Assembly (NCBI GenBank): GCA_022839045.1 | Contig: JALHDI010000036.1 | Span: 1 to 31,923, forward strand | Source: Sporomusaceae bacterium | Lineage (GTDB): Bacteria > Bacillota_C > Negativicutes > Sporomusales_B > UBA7701 | DNA: 31,923 nt | Reading direction: 5' to 3' | Shown: in pieces, positions 25,778 to 31,923 of the stretch | Position numbering within the stretch: the first letter of the stretch is position 1 | Layout: the number at the start of each line of letters is the position of its first letter | Program-made: the position numbers and the translations under genes | The notes under the pieces: model-generated | Database searches by the model: none | What the model was told of the DNA's origin: nothing | Seen by the model: the letters and a program-made list of their open reading frames with translations, nothing else

Positions 25778-26671
25778 ATGGAACACGCGATAATTATTGT
25801 TGTGATACTGACCAGCCTGGGAGCGGTCTTCGGGCTGATCCTGGCTTACGCCAACAAGAAACTGGCGCTGGAGGTCAACCCGCTGATCCACGTGGTCGAA
25901 GACGTGCTGCCCAAGGGGCAGTGCGGCGCCTGCGGCTATGCCGGCTGCATGGCTTATGCCGAGGCTGTGGTGACCAAACCCGAAGTGCCTCCCAACCTCT
26001 GCATCCCGGGCAAGGACCCGGTCGCAAAAATGGTCGCCGAACTGACCGGCAAGGTGGCGGAGGCGGTCGAGCCGCGCATCGCCCAGGTGAGGTGCGCCGG
26101 CTCGGACGCGAAAGCGGCCCGCAGCTTCGAATACGCGGGGGTCAGCGATTGCGTGGCCGCCAGTCTGCTGTTCGGCGGCGCGAAAAGCTGCAAATACGGC
26201 TGCCTGGGCCTCGGCACCTGCGCCAGCAACTGCCCGTTCGGCGCGATCACGATGAGCGAGGCCGGCCTGCCGGTTATCGACCCCGAGAAGTGTACCGGCT
26301 GCGGCAAGTGCGAGACGGTATGCCCCAAGAAGGTCATTGCCATGATGCCGCTGACCGCCCGCGTGCGGGTCAACTGCAACTCGCGCGACAAGGGCCAGAC
26401 GGCCCGCAAGGCCTGCAGCGCGGCCTGCATCGCCTGCACGCTGTGCGTGCGCGAGTGCCCGTACCAGGCCGTGAAGGTGGAGAACAACCTGGCGGTGGTC
26501 GATACCGCCGTGTGTGTCGCCAACAACTGCACCGACGCCAAGTGCCTCGCCAAGTGCCCGACCAAGGCCATTCGGCCGGCGGTGCTGGGCATCGTGCCGG
26601 GCACCGAGGACCAGGCGGCGGTCGAGCGCGTCTGCCCGTCGTGCGTGAAGACGAATACGGTCGCCGGGTAA
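25778..26671 (+). CDS. rnfB: Rnf electron transport complex subunit B (ferredoxin-accepting)
   Basis: A 297-residue subunit that receives electrons from reduced ferredoxin. One N-terminal membrane helix (about 4-25) is followed by a 4Fe-4S domain (C49, C52, C57, C75 around CGACGYAGC). Then comes a series of ferredoxin-type motifs: CKYGCLGLGTCASNCP, CTGCGKCETVCP, CIACTLCVRECP and CVANNCTDAKCLAKCP. That is more clusters than in the E. coli protein and is usual for Firmicutes. It ends the rnf operon; a repeat motif and terminator follow. Confidence 0.95.
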   Translation: MEHAIIIVVILTSLGAVFGLILAYANKKLALEVNPLIHVVEDVLPKGQCGACGYAGCMAYAEAVVTKPEVPPNLCIPGKDPVAKMVAELTGKVAEAVEPRIAQVRCAGSDAKAARSFEYAGVSDCVAASLLFGGAKSCKYGCLGLGTCASNCPFGAITMSEAGLPVIDPEKCTGCGKCETVCPKKVIAMMPLTARVRVNCNSRDKGQTARKACSAACIACTLCVRECPYQAVKVENNLAVVDTAVCVANNCTDAKCLAKCPTKAIRPAVLGIVPGTEDQAAVERVCPSCVKTNTVAG

Positions 26672-26736
26672 GGTAAAGGTAAAGACGAAGTCAGGTTGGT
26701 GAGAAAGGCCCAGACGCAAGGCGCTCTGAGGAGCAA

Positions 26737-26749
26737 CGCCGCAGATGGG
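26737..26749 (+). repeat. Intergenic repeat motif, copy 2 (CGCCGCAGATGGG)
   Basis: This copy of the 13-base core lies in a longer hairpin: GCCCA (26708-26712) pairs with TGGGC (26746-26750), and inside it GGCG (26720-26723) pairs with CGCC (26737-26740). TTTTATCGCCAGCCTG follows, shared with little change by copy 3. It stands just before the terminator of the rnf operon. Confidence 0.65.
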
Positions 26750-26767
26750 CTTTTATCGCCAGCCTGA

Positions 26768-26797
26768 AAGGAGGAGACGGAAGTCTCCTCCTTTTTT
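26768..26797 (+). terminator. Intrinsic terminator of the rnf operon
   Basis: AAGGAGGAGAC (26768-26778) pairs with GTCTCCTCCTT (26783-26793) around a GGAA loop, running into TTTTTT. The stem is almost the same as the one at 27277-27306. Confidence 0.9.
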
Positions 26798-26832
26798 ATG
26801 CGGTGATTTTATGAATCCAGGCCGCCCGCCCG

Positions 26833-26861
26833 AACCAATTATACAGATTTTACATATTATG
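26833..26861 (+). promoter_or_regulatory. Candidate sigma-K/sigma-E-like sporulation promoter before the Cys-rich gene
   Basis: AACC (26833-26836), a 16-base spacer and CATATTATG (26853-26861) closely fit the known Bacillus sigma-K pattern of mACm, 16-17 bases, then CATAnnnTA, with one mismatch. No good sigma-A pair was found in the same stretch. The site is about 40 bases before the GTG start. Short patterns can occur by chance in AT-rich DNA. Confidence 0.4.
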
Positions 26862-26898
26862 TTACTGATGAGGACTTTAATTATAAGGAGGTATCGCC

Positions 26899-27237
26899 GT
26901 GAGATATTGCAAACGGTTCTATCCGCCGGAGTTCGACGATTGGTATGACGACGGCTTCGGCGACGAGCGGCAGATTTTCGTCGGCGCGTGTTACCCCTCG
27001 TGCTGCCCCAACCCGAACTGCTATCCCCGCTACTGCGAGCCGAGCACCAACTATGCCACCTGCTGCCCCAACCCCAACAGCAAATACAACGCCGCGTACT
27101 ATTTCCCCACGCAAGCCACCGGGTGCACCCCCGGCGGCTCGGATTGCCGTCCATACGGCTGCAACCCGCGGGTGTGCAACCCGCGCGAGTGCAGCCCGCG
27201 CAGTTGCAGCCCGCGGACCTGCAACCCCGCCGATTGA
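26899..27237 (+). CDS. Cysteine-rich repeat protein, possible spore coat or surface protein
   Basis: 112 residues with 15 cysteines and no signal peptide or membrane segment. The head is acidic and aromatic (EFDDWYDDGFGDE). The middle has CCPNPN twice, at 35-40 and 55-60. The C-terminus has five cysteines exactly five residues apart (C88, C93, C98, C103, C108) in a C-[NS]-P-R-x repeat. The DNA repeats as 15-base units at 27160-27234. Such a protein could be cross-linked by disulfides or bind metal; spore coat or exosporium proteins of this style are known, but no named family was recognised. The GTG at 26899 follows AAGGAGG. It has its own terminator and a sporulation-like promoter candidate. 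Confidence 0.75.
   Translation: MRYCKRFYPPEFDDWYDDGFGDERQIFVGACYPSCCPNPNCYPRYCEPSTNYATCCPNPNSKYNAAYYFPTQATGCTPGGSDCRPYGCNPRVCNPRECSPRSCSPRTCNPAD
27160..27234 (+). repeat. Tandem 15-base repeat within the Cys-rich gene
   Basis: Five units each begin with TGCA[AG]CCC and encode C-[NS]-P-[RA]-x. Units differ by a few bases, so the array is not a fresh slip, but copy number could vary between strains. Confidence 0.8.
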
Positions 27238-27276
27238 CCGCGGAATGCCTAAGAAATAATCCGCACGACAACGGAA

Positions 27277-27306
27277 AAAGGAGGAGACGTTCGTCTCCTC
27301 CTTTCT
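27277..27306 (+). terminator. Intrinsic terminator of the Cys-rich gene
   Basis: AAAGGAGGAGAC (27277-27288) pairs with GTCTCCTCCTTT (27293-27304) around a four-base GTTC loop. The stem is nearly identical to the terminator at 26768-26797. Confidence 0.85.
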
Positions 27307-27315
27307 TGCTGGCAA

Positions 27316-27328
27316 CGCCGCAGATGGG
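27316..27328 (+). repeat. Intergenic repeat motif, copy 3 (CGCCGCAGATGGG)
   Basis: The core is preceded by GGCAA and followed by GGTTTTACCGCCGGCCTG, close to the flanks of copy 2. It lies just after a terminator and runs up to the aldo/keto reductase remnant. Confidence 0.65.
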
Positions 27329-27346
27329 GGTTTTACCGCCGGCCTG

Positions 27347-27677
27347 TTACCGGTTCCTGAGGAGGAATTTTTCGTCCAATTCCTCTTCCAGTCTGTCGGT
27401 GGCTTTGGGAGGGCTGACGGCCAGACGGGAGACGCGCTCGCGCAGTTCGGGCGGCATCGCGAAGTCGGCCGCGGCCAGCGAAGCCTTGAGCTGATCCAGG
27501 CTGCGGGCGCCGATGATCGGGGCGGTGACCGCCGGTGCGATTTGACCAGCCGAGGGCTAGCTTTACGAGGGATTCGCCTATTTCCCGGGCAAAGGCGGCG
27601 AACCGTTCGGCCGTCGTGAAGTATTGCGGGTCGCTGTAGCGCTGGCGGTACTGCTTTTTGCGGGACGCGGCCGTCCC
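27347..27677 (-). pseudogene. Aldo/keto reductase C-terminal remnant, frameshifted
   Basis: On the minus strand, about 110 codons match the end of an aldo/keto reductase. The first part reads KKQYRQRYSDPQYF... to LVKLALGW. The frame then changes near 27536-27545 and continues as PAVTAPIIGARSLDQL, then ELRERVSRL and finally FLLRNR with TAA at 27347-27349. Two single-base losses, in a G-run and a C-run, would restore LGWVKSHPAVTAP, the normal family wording. The N-terminal two thirds, with the NADPH barrel and catalytic Tyr, are missing; the ABC permease gene ends at the break. No start or ribosome-binding site is left, so it is a dead fragment. Confidence 0.8.
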
Positions 27678-28427
27678 TCAGTGGATCAGCCGCTTTTCCA
27701 TCAGCCTGAGCGGCGCCGGCAGGACGAGGGCGCCGATGAGGGCGAGCAGGCCGACGTGGAGCCACAGGCCTGCGGCTGCCTGTCCGAGGGCGAGGGCCCG
27801 GCAGACTTCGACGCTGTGGTAGAGGGGATTGAGGTAGTTGGCCGCCTGCACCCAGGCGGGCAGGGCGCTGACCGGAAAGTACAGGCCGCCGAAGAGGAAG
27901 AAGGGGAGGACGGCCAGGGTTACATAGTAGTTGAGGTAGTCGATATTGCTGATGTAGGCGGTGTACCACATCGCCAGGGCGGCGAAGACGGCTCCCTGCA
28001 GGGCGAGCAGCAGGGGGATGGCCAGAGCCTGCGGCGAGCGGATGAGGCCGAGGGCGGCGACGACGGCGAGGATGACGGTGCCGAACAGGGCGCTCTTCAA
28101 CGTGCCGTAGAGCATCTCGCCGAGGATGACGTCGCGGGCGGTGACCGGTCCGGCCAGCATCGCCAGGAAGGTTTTCTGGTACTGGAGGCGGACGAAGGTG
28201 CCGTAGGAGCACTCGAAGGTGGCGGCGTACATGGCCGACAGGGTGACCATGCCGGGGGCGAGGAATTCGAGGTAGCTCATGCCTTCGATTTCCTGGACGA
28301 GGGCGCCCATGCCGAAGCCGAACGCCGCCAGGTAGAGCAGCGGCTCGATGACGTTGAACATCGCGCTGTGCTGCCAGGTGCGGCCGAATACCCGCAGGTG
28401 GCGGTTCAATACTCGTAAAGCGCCCAT
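27678..28427 (-). CDS. ABC-2 type exporter permease, NodJ-like
   Basis: A 249-residue membrane protein with about six helices. The stretch YGTFVRLQYQKTFLAMLAGPVT matches the NodJ/ABC-2 family, whose founding member exports lipo-oligosaccharide. In Firmicutes the family is broad and the cargo is usually unknown. The ATG at 28427 overlaps the stop of the ATPase gene by one base, which fixes the start against longer in-frame readings. With the ATPase it makes a complete exporter. Confidence 0.88.
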   Translation of the reverse strand: MGALRVLNRHLRVFGRTWQHSAMFNVIEPLLYLAAFGFGMGALVQEIEGMSYLEFLAPGMVTLSAMYAATFECSYGTFVRLQYQKTFLAMLAGPVTARDVILGEMLYGTLKSALFGTVILAVVAALGLIRSPQALAIPLLLALQGAVFAALAMWYTAYISNIDYLNYYVTLAVLPFFLFGGLYFPVSALPAWVQAANYLNPLYHSVEVCRALALGQAAAGLWLHVGLLALIGALVLPAPLRLMEKRLIH

Positions 28428-29353
28428 CAGTCGTCCTCCCCTTTGCCGGTAAGTTTGAGGAACACGTCCTCGAGATTGGCCGGGCGCAGGAAGCAGGCGT
28501 GGGGGGGCAGGCCCCAGCCACCCAGGCGGCCCCACAGCTCTTCACCGTCGGCGGCGTAGAGGAAGAGGCCGTCGACGACCTGGAGGACTTCTCCGCCGGC
28601 GGCCGTGACTTTATCGGCCAGTCCCGGCGGCACCTGCTCCAGGGGTACGAGCACTTCGATGGCCCAGGGCAGGGTGTGGCGCTCGATGAGCTGGCGCGGG
28701 CTGCCTTCGGCGAGGATGGCGCCTTCGTGCATGACGAGGAGGCGGTCGCACAGCTGGGTTGCCTCCTCCATGTAGTGGGTGGTGAGGATGAGGGTCACGC
28801 CTTCGGCTTTGAGGGTGCGAAGCTTCTGCCAGACGAGGTGGCGGGCCTGGGGGTCGAGGCCGGTGGTGGGTTCGTCGAGGACCACCAGCCGGGGGCGGTT
28901 GATGAGGGCGCGGGCGATGACCAGGCGCCTTTTGAGGCCGCCGGACAGTTCTTCCACCCGGGCGTTCGTTTTATCTTCGAGGCCCATGAAAGCGAGCAGT
29001 TCGCGGGCCCGTTCCCCGGCCTCGCGGCGGCGCAGGCCGAACAGGCCGCCGTAGACCGTGAGGTTTTCGACTACGTTCAGGTCGGGGTCGAGGTTGTCCT
29101 CCTGGGGGACGACGCCGATGAGGCTCTTGATGTCGGGGGGCGTGAGGCGGACGGGGCGGCCGAAGATGGCGAGCCGGCCTTCGTCGACGGTGGACAGGCC
29201 GTAGATCATCCGCATGGTGGTCGATTTGCCGGCGCCGTTGTGGCCGAGGAAGCCGCAGCATTCGCCTTCGCGGATGGCGAACGATATACCTTTGAGCGCC
29301 TTGAGGTCGCCGTAACATTTGCTGAGGTTTTCGGCGGTGACGACATTGTTCAC
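28427..29353 (-). CDS. ABC exporter ATP-binding protein, NodI-like
   Basis: A 308-residue ATPase of the DRA/NodI type. It has Walker A GHNGAGKST, a Q-loop region (GVVPQEDNLDPDL), signature LSGGLKRRL, Walker B LVVLDEPTTGLD and an H-loop TTHYMEEA. A C-terminal regulatory part of about 80 residues follows. The start is GTG at 29353, 7 bases after GGAGG; earlier in-frame codons have no ribosome-binding site and overlap the promoter. It is translationally linked to the permease gene. Cargo (drug, lipid or polysaccharide) is not evident. Confidence 0.9.
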   Translation of the reverse strand: MNNVVTAENLSKCYGDLKALKGISFAIREGECCGFLGHNGAGKSTTMRMIYGLSTVDEGRLAIFGRPVRLTPPDIKSLIGVVPQEDNLDPDLNVVENLTVYGGLFGLRRREAGERARELLAFMGLEDKTNARVEELSGGLKRRLVIARALINRPRLVVLDEPTTGLDPQARHLVWQKLRTLKAEGVTLILTTHYMEEATQLCDRLLVMHEGAILAEGSPRQLIERHTLPWAIEVLVPLEQVPPGLADKVTAAGGEVLQVVDGLFLYAADGEELWGRLGGWGLPPHACFLRPANLEDVFLKLTGKGEDD

Positions 29354-29401
29354 GGGGAATCCTCCGCTGAGGCCGACTGGCCGCCGGCCGGTTTCGAGAG
29401 C

Positions 29402-29430
29402 ATTATACCACCGCCGGCGGGGAAATGCAA
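29402..29430 (-). promoter_or_regulatory. Sigma-A type promoter of the ABC exporter operon
   Basis: On the minus strand, TTGCAT (29425-29430), a 17-base spacer and a perfect TATAAT (29402-29407). Transcription would start near 29395, about 40 bases before the GTG start. The spacer is very GC-rich and palindromic (CCGCCGGCGG). Confidence 0.75.
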
Positions 29431-29569
29431 AAATTGGTTGCGGGGAGTAAAAAGCCCGCACCCCGCGTGTAGGCTTTGGTCATAGCTTTTTCGGGACGGC
29501 GGCGAGGTGCCGTATCCGGTCCCGCCACACGCAGTAGCCGGCTGCGGAGGGGTGGAATCGGCCGGCCCA

Positions 29570-29598
29570 TTGCAGCCCGGGGCGATTTACTATACAAT
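29570..29598 (+). promoter_or_regulatory. Probable promoter of the NusG-II gene
   Basis: TTGCAG (29570-29575), a 17-base spacer and TACAAT (29593-29598). The -10 matches five of six consensus bases; the -35 only three. It lies about 30 bases before the start codon. Confidence 0.5.
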
Positions 29599-29629
29599 AT
29601 GGGGAGAAAGACGGGACAGGGTGGGGAAG

Positions 29630-30010
29630 ATGCGGCTGACGAAGGCTGACAAATGGCTTATCGGTGTGCTGCTGGCGGCGGCTGCGGGCGGCGCCGGACT
29701 CAACCTGGCGCTGCTTTCGACGGCCGGCGCCAAGGAAGCGCAGGTGTACCGGGAAGGTAGACTCGTCCAGTCGATCAGGCTGCGGCCGGGATATCACGAG
29801 GAGCTCAGGCTGGGCGGGACGGAGCGCTACAACCTCATCGTGGCCGACGACGGCCGGGTGAGGGTCGCGGAGGCCGATTGCCCCGACCAAGTCTGCGTGC
29901 GCACCGGCTGGGTGAGCGCCGCTCCGCAGCAGATCGTCTGCCTGCCGTACCGGGTGGTCATCAAGGTTGTGTCGACTACCCCGCCGGATGTGGACGATAT
30001 CACTAAGTAG
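29630..30010 (+). CDS. NusG domain II-containing protein
   Basis: A 126-residue protein with one N-terminal membrane helix (about 9-28) and an extracytoplasmic beta domain of the NusG_II family. The family signature is clear: CPDQVCVRTGW and IVCLPYRVVIKV with conserved cysteines. Despite the name it is not the transcription factor NusG. Such genes are commonly found beside Gx transporter genes and near Rnf or FMN-binding proteins, as here. The ATG at 29630 has AGGGTGG close upstream; GTG at 29621 is an alternative adding three residues. Confidence 0.85.
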   Translation: MRLTKADKWLIGVLLAAAAGGAGLNLALLSTAGAKEAQVYREGRLVQSIRLRPGYHEELRLGGTERYNLIVADDGRVRVAEADCPDQVCVRTGWVSAAPQQIVCLPYRVVIKVVSTTPPDVDDITK

Positions 30011-30027
30011 GAAAGGGGCGGCAGATT

Positions 30028-30537
30028 ATGACTGATACACGTCGCCTCATTATACTTGGTCTGTTCGTCGCTATCGCCGGCGTGCTGCACGCCGTCGAGG
30101 CGTGGCTGCCGCTGCCGGTGCCCGTGCCCGGGGTGAAGCTCGGCCTCGCCAACATCGTGTCGCTGGTCGTCATCGAGCTATACGGCTGGCGGGAAGCGCT
30201 CGCCGTGGCCGCGGCGCGGGTCGTCCTCGGTTCGCTGCTGGGCGGCGCCTTCCTCGGGCCGGCCTTCGCCCTGGCCTTCAGCGGCGCGACGGCCAGCACC
30301 CTGGCGATGGCCTACGCCCATTTCCGCTGGCGGCCGGCGTTGTCGCTGGTCGGCGTGAGCGTCCTGGGCGCCGCCGTCCACAACCTCGCCCAGATCGGCG
30401 TCGCCGCCCTGCTGGTGGCCAGCGCCGCCACCTTCTGGTATTTGCCTTACCTCGTGCTGTTCGCGCTGCCGACCGGTCTGGCCACCGGCTTTACCGCCGC
30501 CTATTTCCTGGCGAGGCTGCCCCGCGCCGGCGGCTAG
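30028..30537 (+). CDS. Gx transporter family protein (Hpre_diP_synt_I)
   Basis: A 169-residue membrane protein with about five helices, matching the family once named heptaprenyl diphosphate synthase component I. Its fold resembles ECF-type substrate-binding S components. GVKLGLANIVSLVVIELYGWREAL is the typical signature region. It lies 17 bases after the NusG-II gene, a conserved pairing. The transported compound is not established, and a role in prenyl synthesis is doubtful. Confidence 0.85.
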   Translation: MTDTRRLIILGLFVAIAGVLHAVEAWLPLPVPVPGVKLGLANIVSLVVIELYGWREALAVAAARVVLGSLLGGAFLGPAFALAFSGATASTLAMAYAHFRWRPALSLVGVSVLGAAVHNLAQIGVAALLVASAATFWYLPYLVLFALPTGLATGFTAAYFLARLPRAGG

Positions 30538-30629
30538 AAAACTTCGTGCGCCTGCAAGGAGTTGGCGCTTCCTTTGTAGAAGATATACGGGATACTAGAC
30601 ATGCTTCATTGGTCGCGGGAGGTCGTATT

Positions 30630-30899
30630 GTGAGAAACGGAGCCGGAAAAAGTCTCGGGCTGATCGCCCTGTTCCTCGTTCTCGGCGCGATAATCGGCGG
30701 CATTATCGGCGAACTTATCGCCGGCTTTCCCCTCGGCGGCGTCACTCCGTACCTGGTGAAAACCTATCAGATCTTCGATCTGGCTCCCGTGACAATCAAT
30801 CTGTATGTCGTCAAATTCGTCGTCGGACTATCCTTTCACCCTAACCTTATCAGCCTGCTGGGCATGGTCGGGGCGTATTTCCTGGTCCGGCGGTTTTAG
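30630..30899 (+). CDS. DUF4321 small membrane protein
   Basis: An 89-residue protein with two hydrophobic segments (LGLIALFLVLGAIIGGIIGELIAG and LISLLGMVGAYFLV) and a conserved middle region, matching DUF4321 proteins found upstream of maf and radC in many Firmicutes. Function is unknown. The start is GTG at 30630, 7 bases after GGGAGG. It precedes maf by 34 bases and is probably co-transcribed with it. Confidence 0.8.
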   Translation: MRNGAGKSLGLIALFLVLGAIIGGIIGELIAGFPLGGVTPYLVKTYQIFDLAPVTINLYVVKFVVGLSFHPNLISLLGMVGAYFLVRRF

Positions 30900-30933
30900 T
30901 ATCACTTATGTGTCGGGACTCAGAGGAGGATTC

Positions 30934-31503
30934 ATGGCGATTATCCTCGCGTCCGCCTCGCCGCGGCGGGAAGAGTTGTTGCGGCAGGTGGGCTGCACGT
31001 TCACCGTCATCACCAGCGAGGTTGAGGAGGACAACGACCGGGGACTGCCCCCGGTCGAACTGGCTGTCGCCCATGCGCTGGCCAAAGCCCGCGATGTGGC
31101 GGCAAAAGCGCCGGATGATACCGTCATCGGCGCCGACACGATCGTCGTCCTGGACGGCCGGGTGTACGGCAAACCCCGCGATACCGCCGACGCCCGCTGC
31201 ATGCTGGCCGAGCTGGCCGGCAGGGAGCATCAGGTGATCACCGGCGTGGCGGTGGTGAAAGGCGGCGAGGCCTGGACGGATTTCGCCGTTACCGCCGTCC
31301 GTTTCCGCGCTTTCGGCCCGGATACGATCGAACGCTATCTGGCCGGCGGCGAACCGCTGGGCAAGGCTGGGGCCTATGCTATCCAAGGCGCGGGGGCGCT
31401 GCTCGTCGAGGGCATCGCCGGCTGCTACGCCAATGTGGTGGGGCTGCCGCTGGTGACGCTCGATAAACTGCTCAGCCGCGCGGTGGGAGTTGGTTTGTTA
31501 TGA
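30934..31503 (+). CDS. maf: Maf family nucleoside triphosphate pyrophosphatase
   Basis: A 189-residue Maf protein. Known members hydrolyse dTTP, UTP and modified pyrimidine nucleotides, cleaning the nucleotide pool. Typical parts are the N-terminal ILASASPRREELL, GADTIVVLDGRVYGKP with the catalytic Asp, and KAGAYAIQGAGALLVEGIAGCYANVVGLPL. The ATG at 30934 follows GAGGAGG. Its stop overlaps the radC start (ATGA). Confidence 0.93.
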   Translation: MAIILASASPRREELLRQVGCTFTVITSEVEEDNDRGLPPVELAVAHALAKARDVAAKAPDDTVIGADTIVVLDGRVYGKPRDTADARCMLAELAGREHQVITGVAVVKGGEAWTDFAVTAVRFRAFGPDTIERYLAGGEPLGKAGAYAIQGAGALLVEGIAGCYANVVGLPLVTLDKLLSRAVGVGLL

Positions 31504-31923
31504 AAGCCAAAGAGACCGCCAAGCCGCTGACGGTCAAGGAACTGCCGGCGGCCGAGCGGCCCCGCGAACTGCTCCTGGCCAAGGGGCCGGCGGCCCTGTC
31601 GAACGCCGGGTTGCTCGCCATCCTGCTCCGTACCGGCACCAGCCGGGAGTCGGTGCTCCGCCTGGCCGAACAACTGCTGGCCAAGCACGGCGGCCTGAGC
31701 GGTCTGGGCAGCCTCGCCCCCCAGGAGATGAGCCGGCTTAAAGGCATCGGGCCGGCCAAGGCGGTGACGGTGGCGGCCGCGGTGGAACTGGGCAAAAGGA
31801 TGGCGACTTTAGCCGCCGGCGAGCGGCCGGTGGTGCGTTCGCCCCAGGACGCCCCGAGCTGATGCTGCCCAGGCTGCGGTACGAGAAGAAGGAACTGTTC
31901 ATCGCCTTGCTGCTGTCGACGAA
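31500..31923 (+). pseudogene. radC: radC (JAB-domain DNA repair protein), frameshifted and cut by the window end
   Basis: The first 117 or so codons encode a normal RadC N-terminus with a helix-hairpin-helix (MSRLKGIGPAKAVTVAAAVELGKR) and RPVVRSPQDA. The frame then fails near 31851-31855 and stops at 31860-31862. One base later in frame the normal family sequence resumes as ELMLPRLRYEKKELFIALLLST up to the window end. A single-base loss (GCCGCCGAG read as GCCCCGAG) explains it. The catalytic JAB metal motif would lie beyond the window. It is either a real frameshift or a sequence error; everything around it looks well preserved. Confidence 0.75.

Noticed and set aside
25169..26719. Long minus-strand open frame opposite rnfA and rnfB
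   Set aside because: Composition is Arg/His/Gly-rich without domains, a shadow of the cysteine-rich plus-strand genes.
26881..28545. A 554-codon minus-strand open frame over the Cys-rich gene, reductase remnant and permease
   Set aside because: It joins three unrelated stretches in a frame that none of them uses; the permease and remnant are convincing in other frames.
29451..29477. AAAGCC/GGCTTT hairpin between the ABC operon and the NusG-II gene as a terminator
   Set aside because: It would fit the minus strand with a T-run, but no minus-strand gene ends there in the window; too weak to call.

Overview
The window reads as chromosomal DNA of an anaerobic, fermentative bacterium of the Negativicutes, most like the spore-forming Sporomusaceae. 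This is inferred from the gene set, not from a marker gene. Genes are GC-rich, gaps are AT-rich, and ribosome-binding sites are strong AGGAGG types. The genes include a split methylmalonyl-CoA mutase, a Na+-pumping methylmalonyl-CoA decarboxylase, an Rnf complex, an NAD-linked [FeFe] hydrogenase, Rex, and a DUF4321-Maf-RadC run. No rRNA, tRNA, CRISPR array or insertion sequence was seen.

Layout. 1-2313: end of a NuoF/HydB-like flavoprotein subunit, then a 574-residue [FeFe] hydrogenase, closed by a terminator. 2391-3233 (minus): a soluble chemotaxis receptor. 3342-4193: the redox repressor Rex with its own promoter and terminator. 4194-4643: no gene; it holds a run of hairpins ending in a strong intrinsic terminator, a candidate regulatory leader or small RNA. 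4644-13365: a near-complete propionate module, namely succinate CoA-transferase, mutase large and B12 subunits, MeaB, epimerase, and decarboxylase alpha, delta, gamma and beta. Succinyl-CoA becomes methylmalonyl-CoA, is decarboxylated to propionyl-CoA with Na+ export, and CoA is passed back to succinate. 13573-14856: an SLC13-type dicarboxylate carrier. 14940-16927 (minus): a 65-residue unknown protein, a DUF2232/YybS membrane protein and an acyl-CoA thioesterase.

17106-20817 is the most unusual part. It is a second decarboxylase/Na+-pump set with gamma and beta subunits but no carboxyltransferase alpha. Its delta subunit appears split into a soluble C-terminal half (17989-18309) and a 58-residue membrane anchor (19962-20138) at opposite ends. 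Two related small membrane proteins with PH-like tails bracket the set.

21150-26671: an RseC-like protein and rnfCDGEAB, the ferredoxin:NAD+ oxidoreductase and ion pump. With the decarboxylases, hydrogenase and Rex this makes the window an island for redox balance and ion-gradient energy. 26899-27237: a 112-residue protein with 15 cysteines and a C-x-P-R pentapeptide repeat, lying between two near-identical terminators and possibly under a sporulation-type promoter. 27347-29353 (minus): an aldo/keto reductase remnant and a NodI/NodJ-like ABC exporter. 29630-31923: a NusG-II protein, a Gx transporter, a DUF4321 protein, Maf, and a radC gene whose frame breaks close to the window end. A short motif (CGCCGCAGATGGG) recurs in three intergenic sites.
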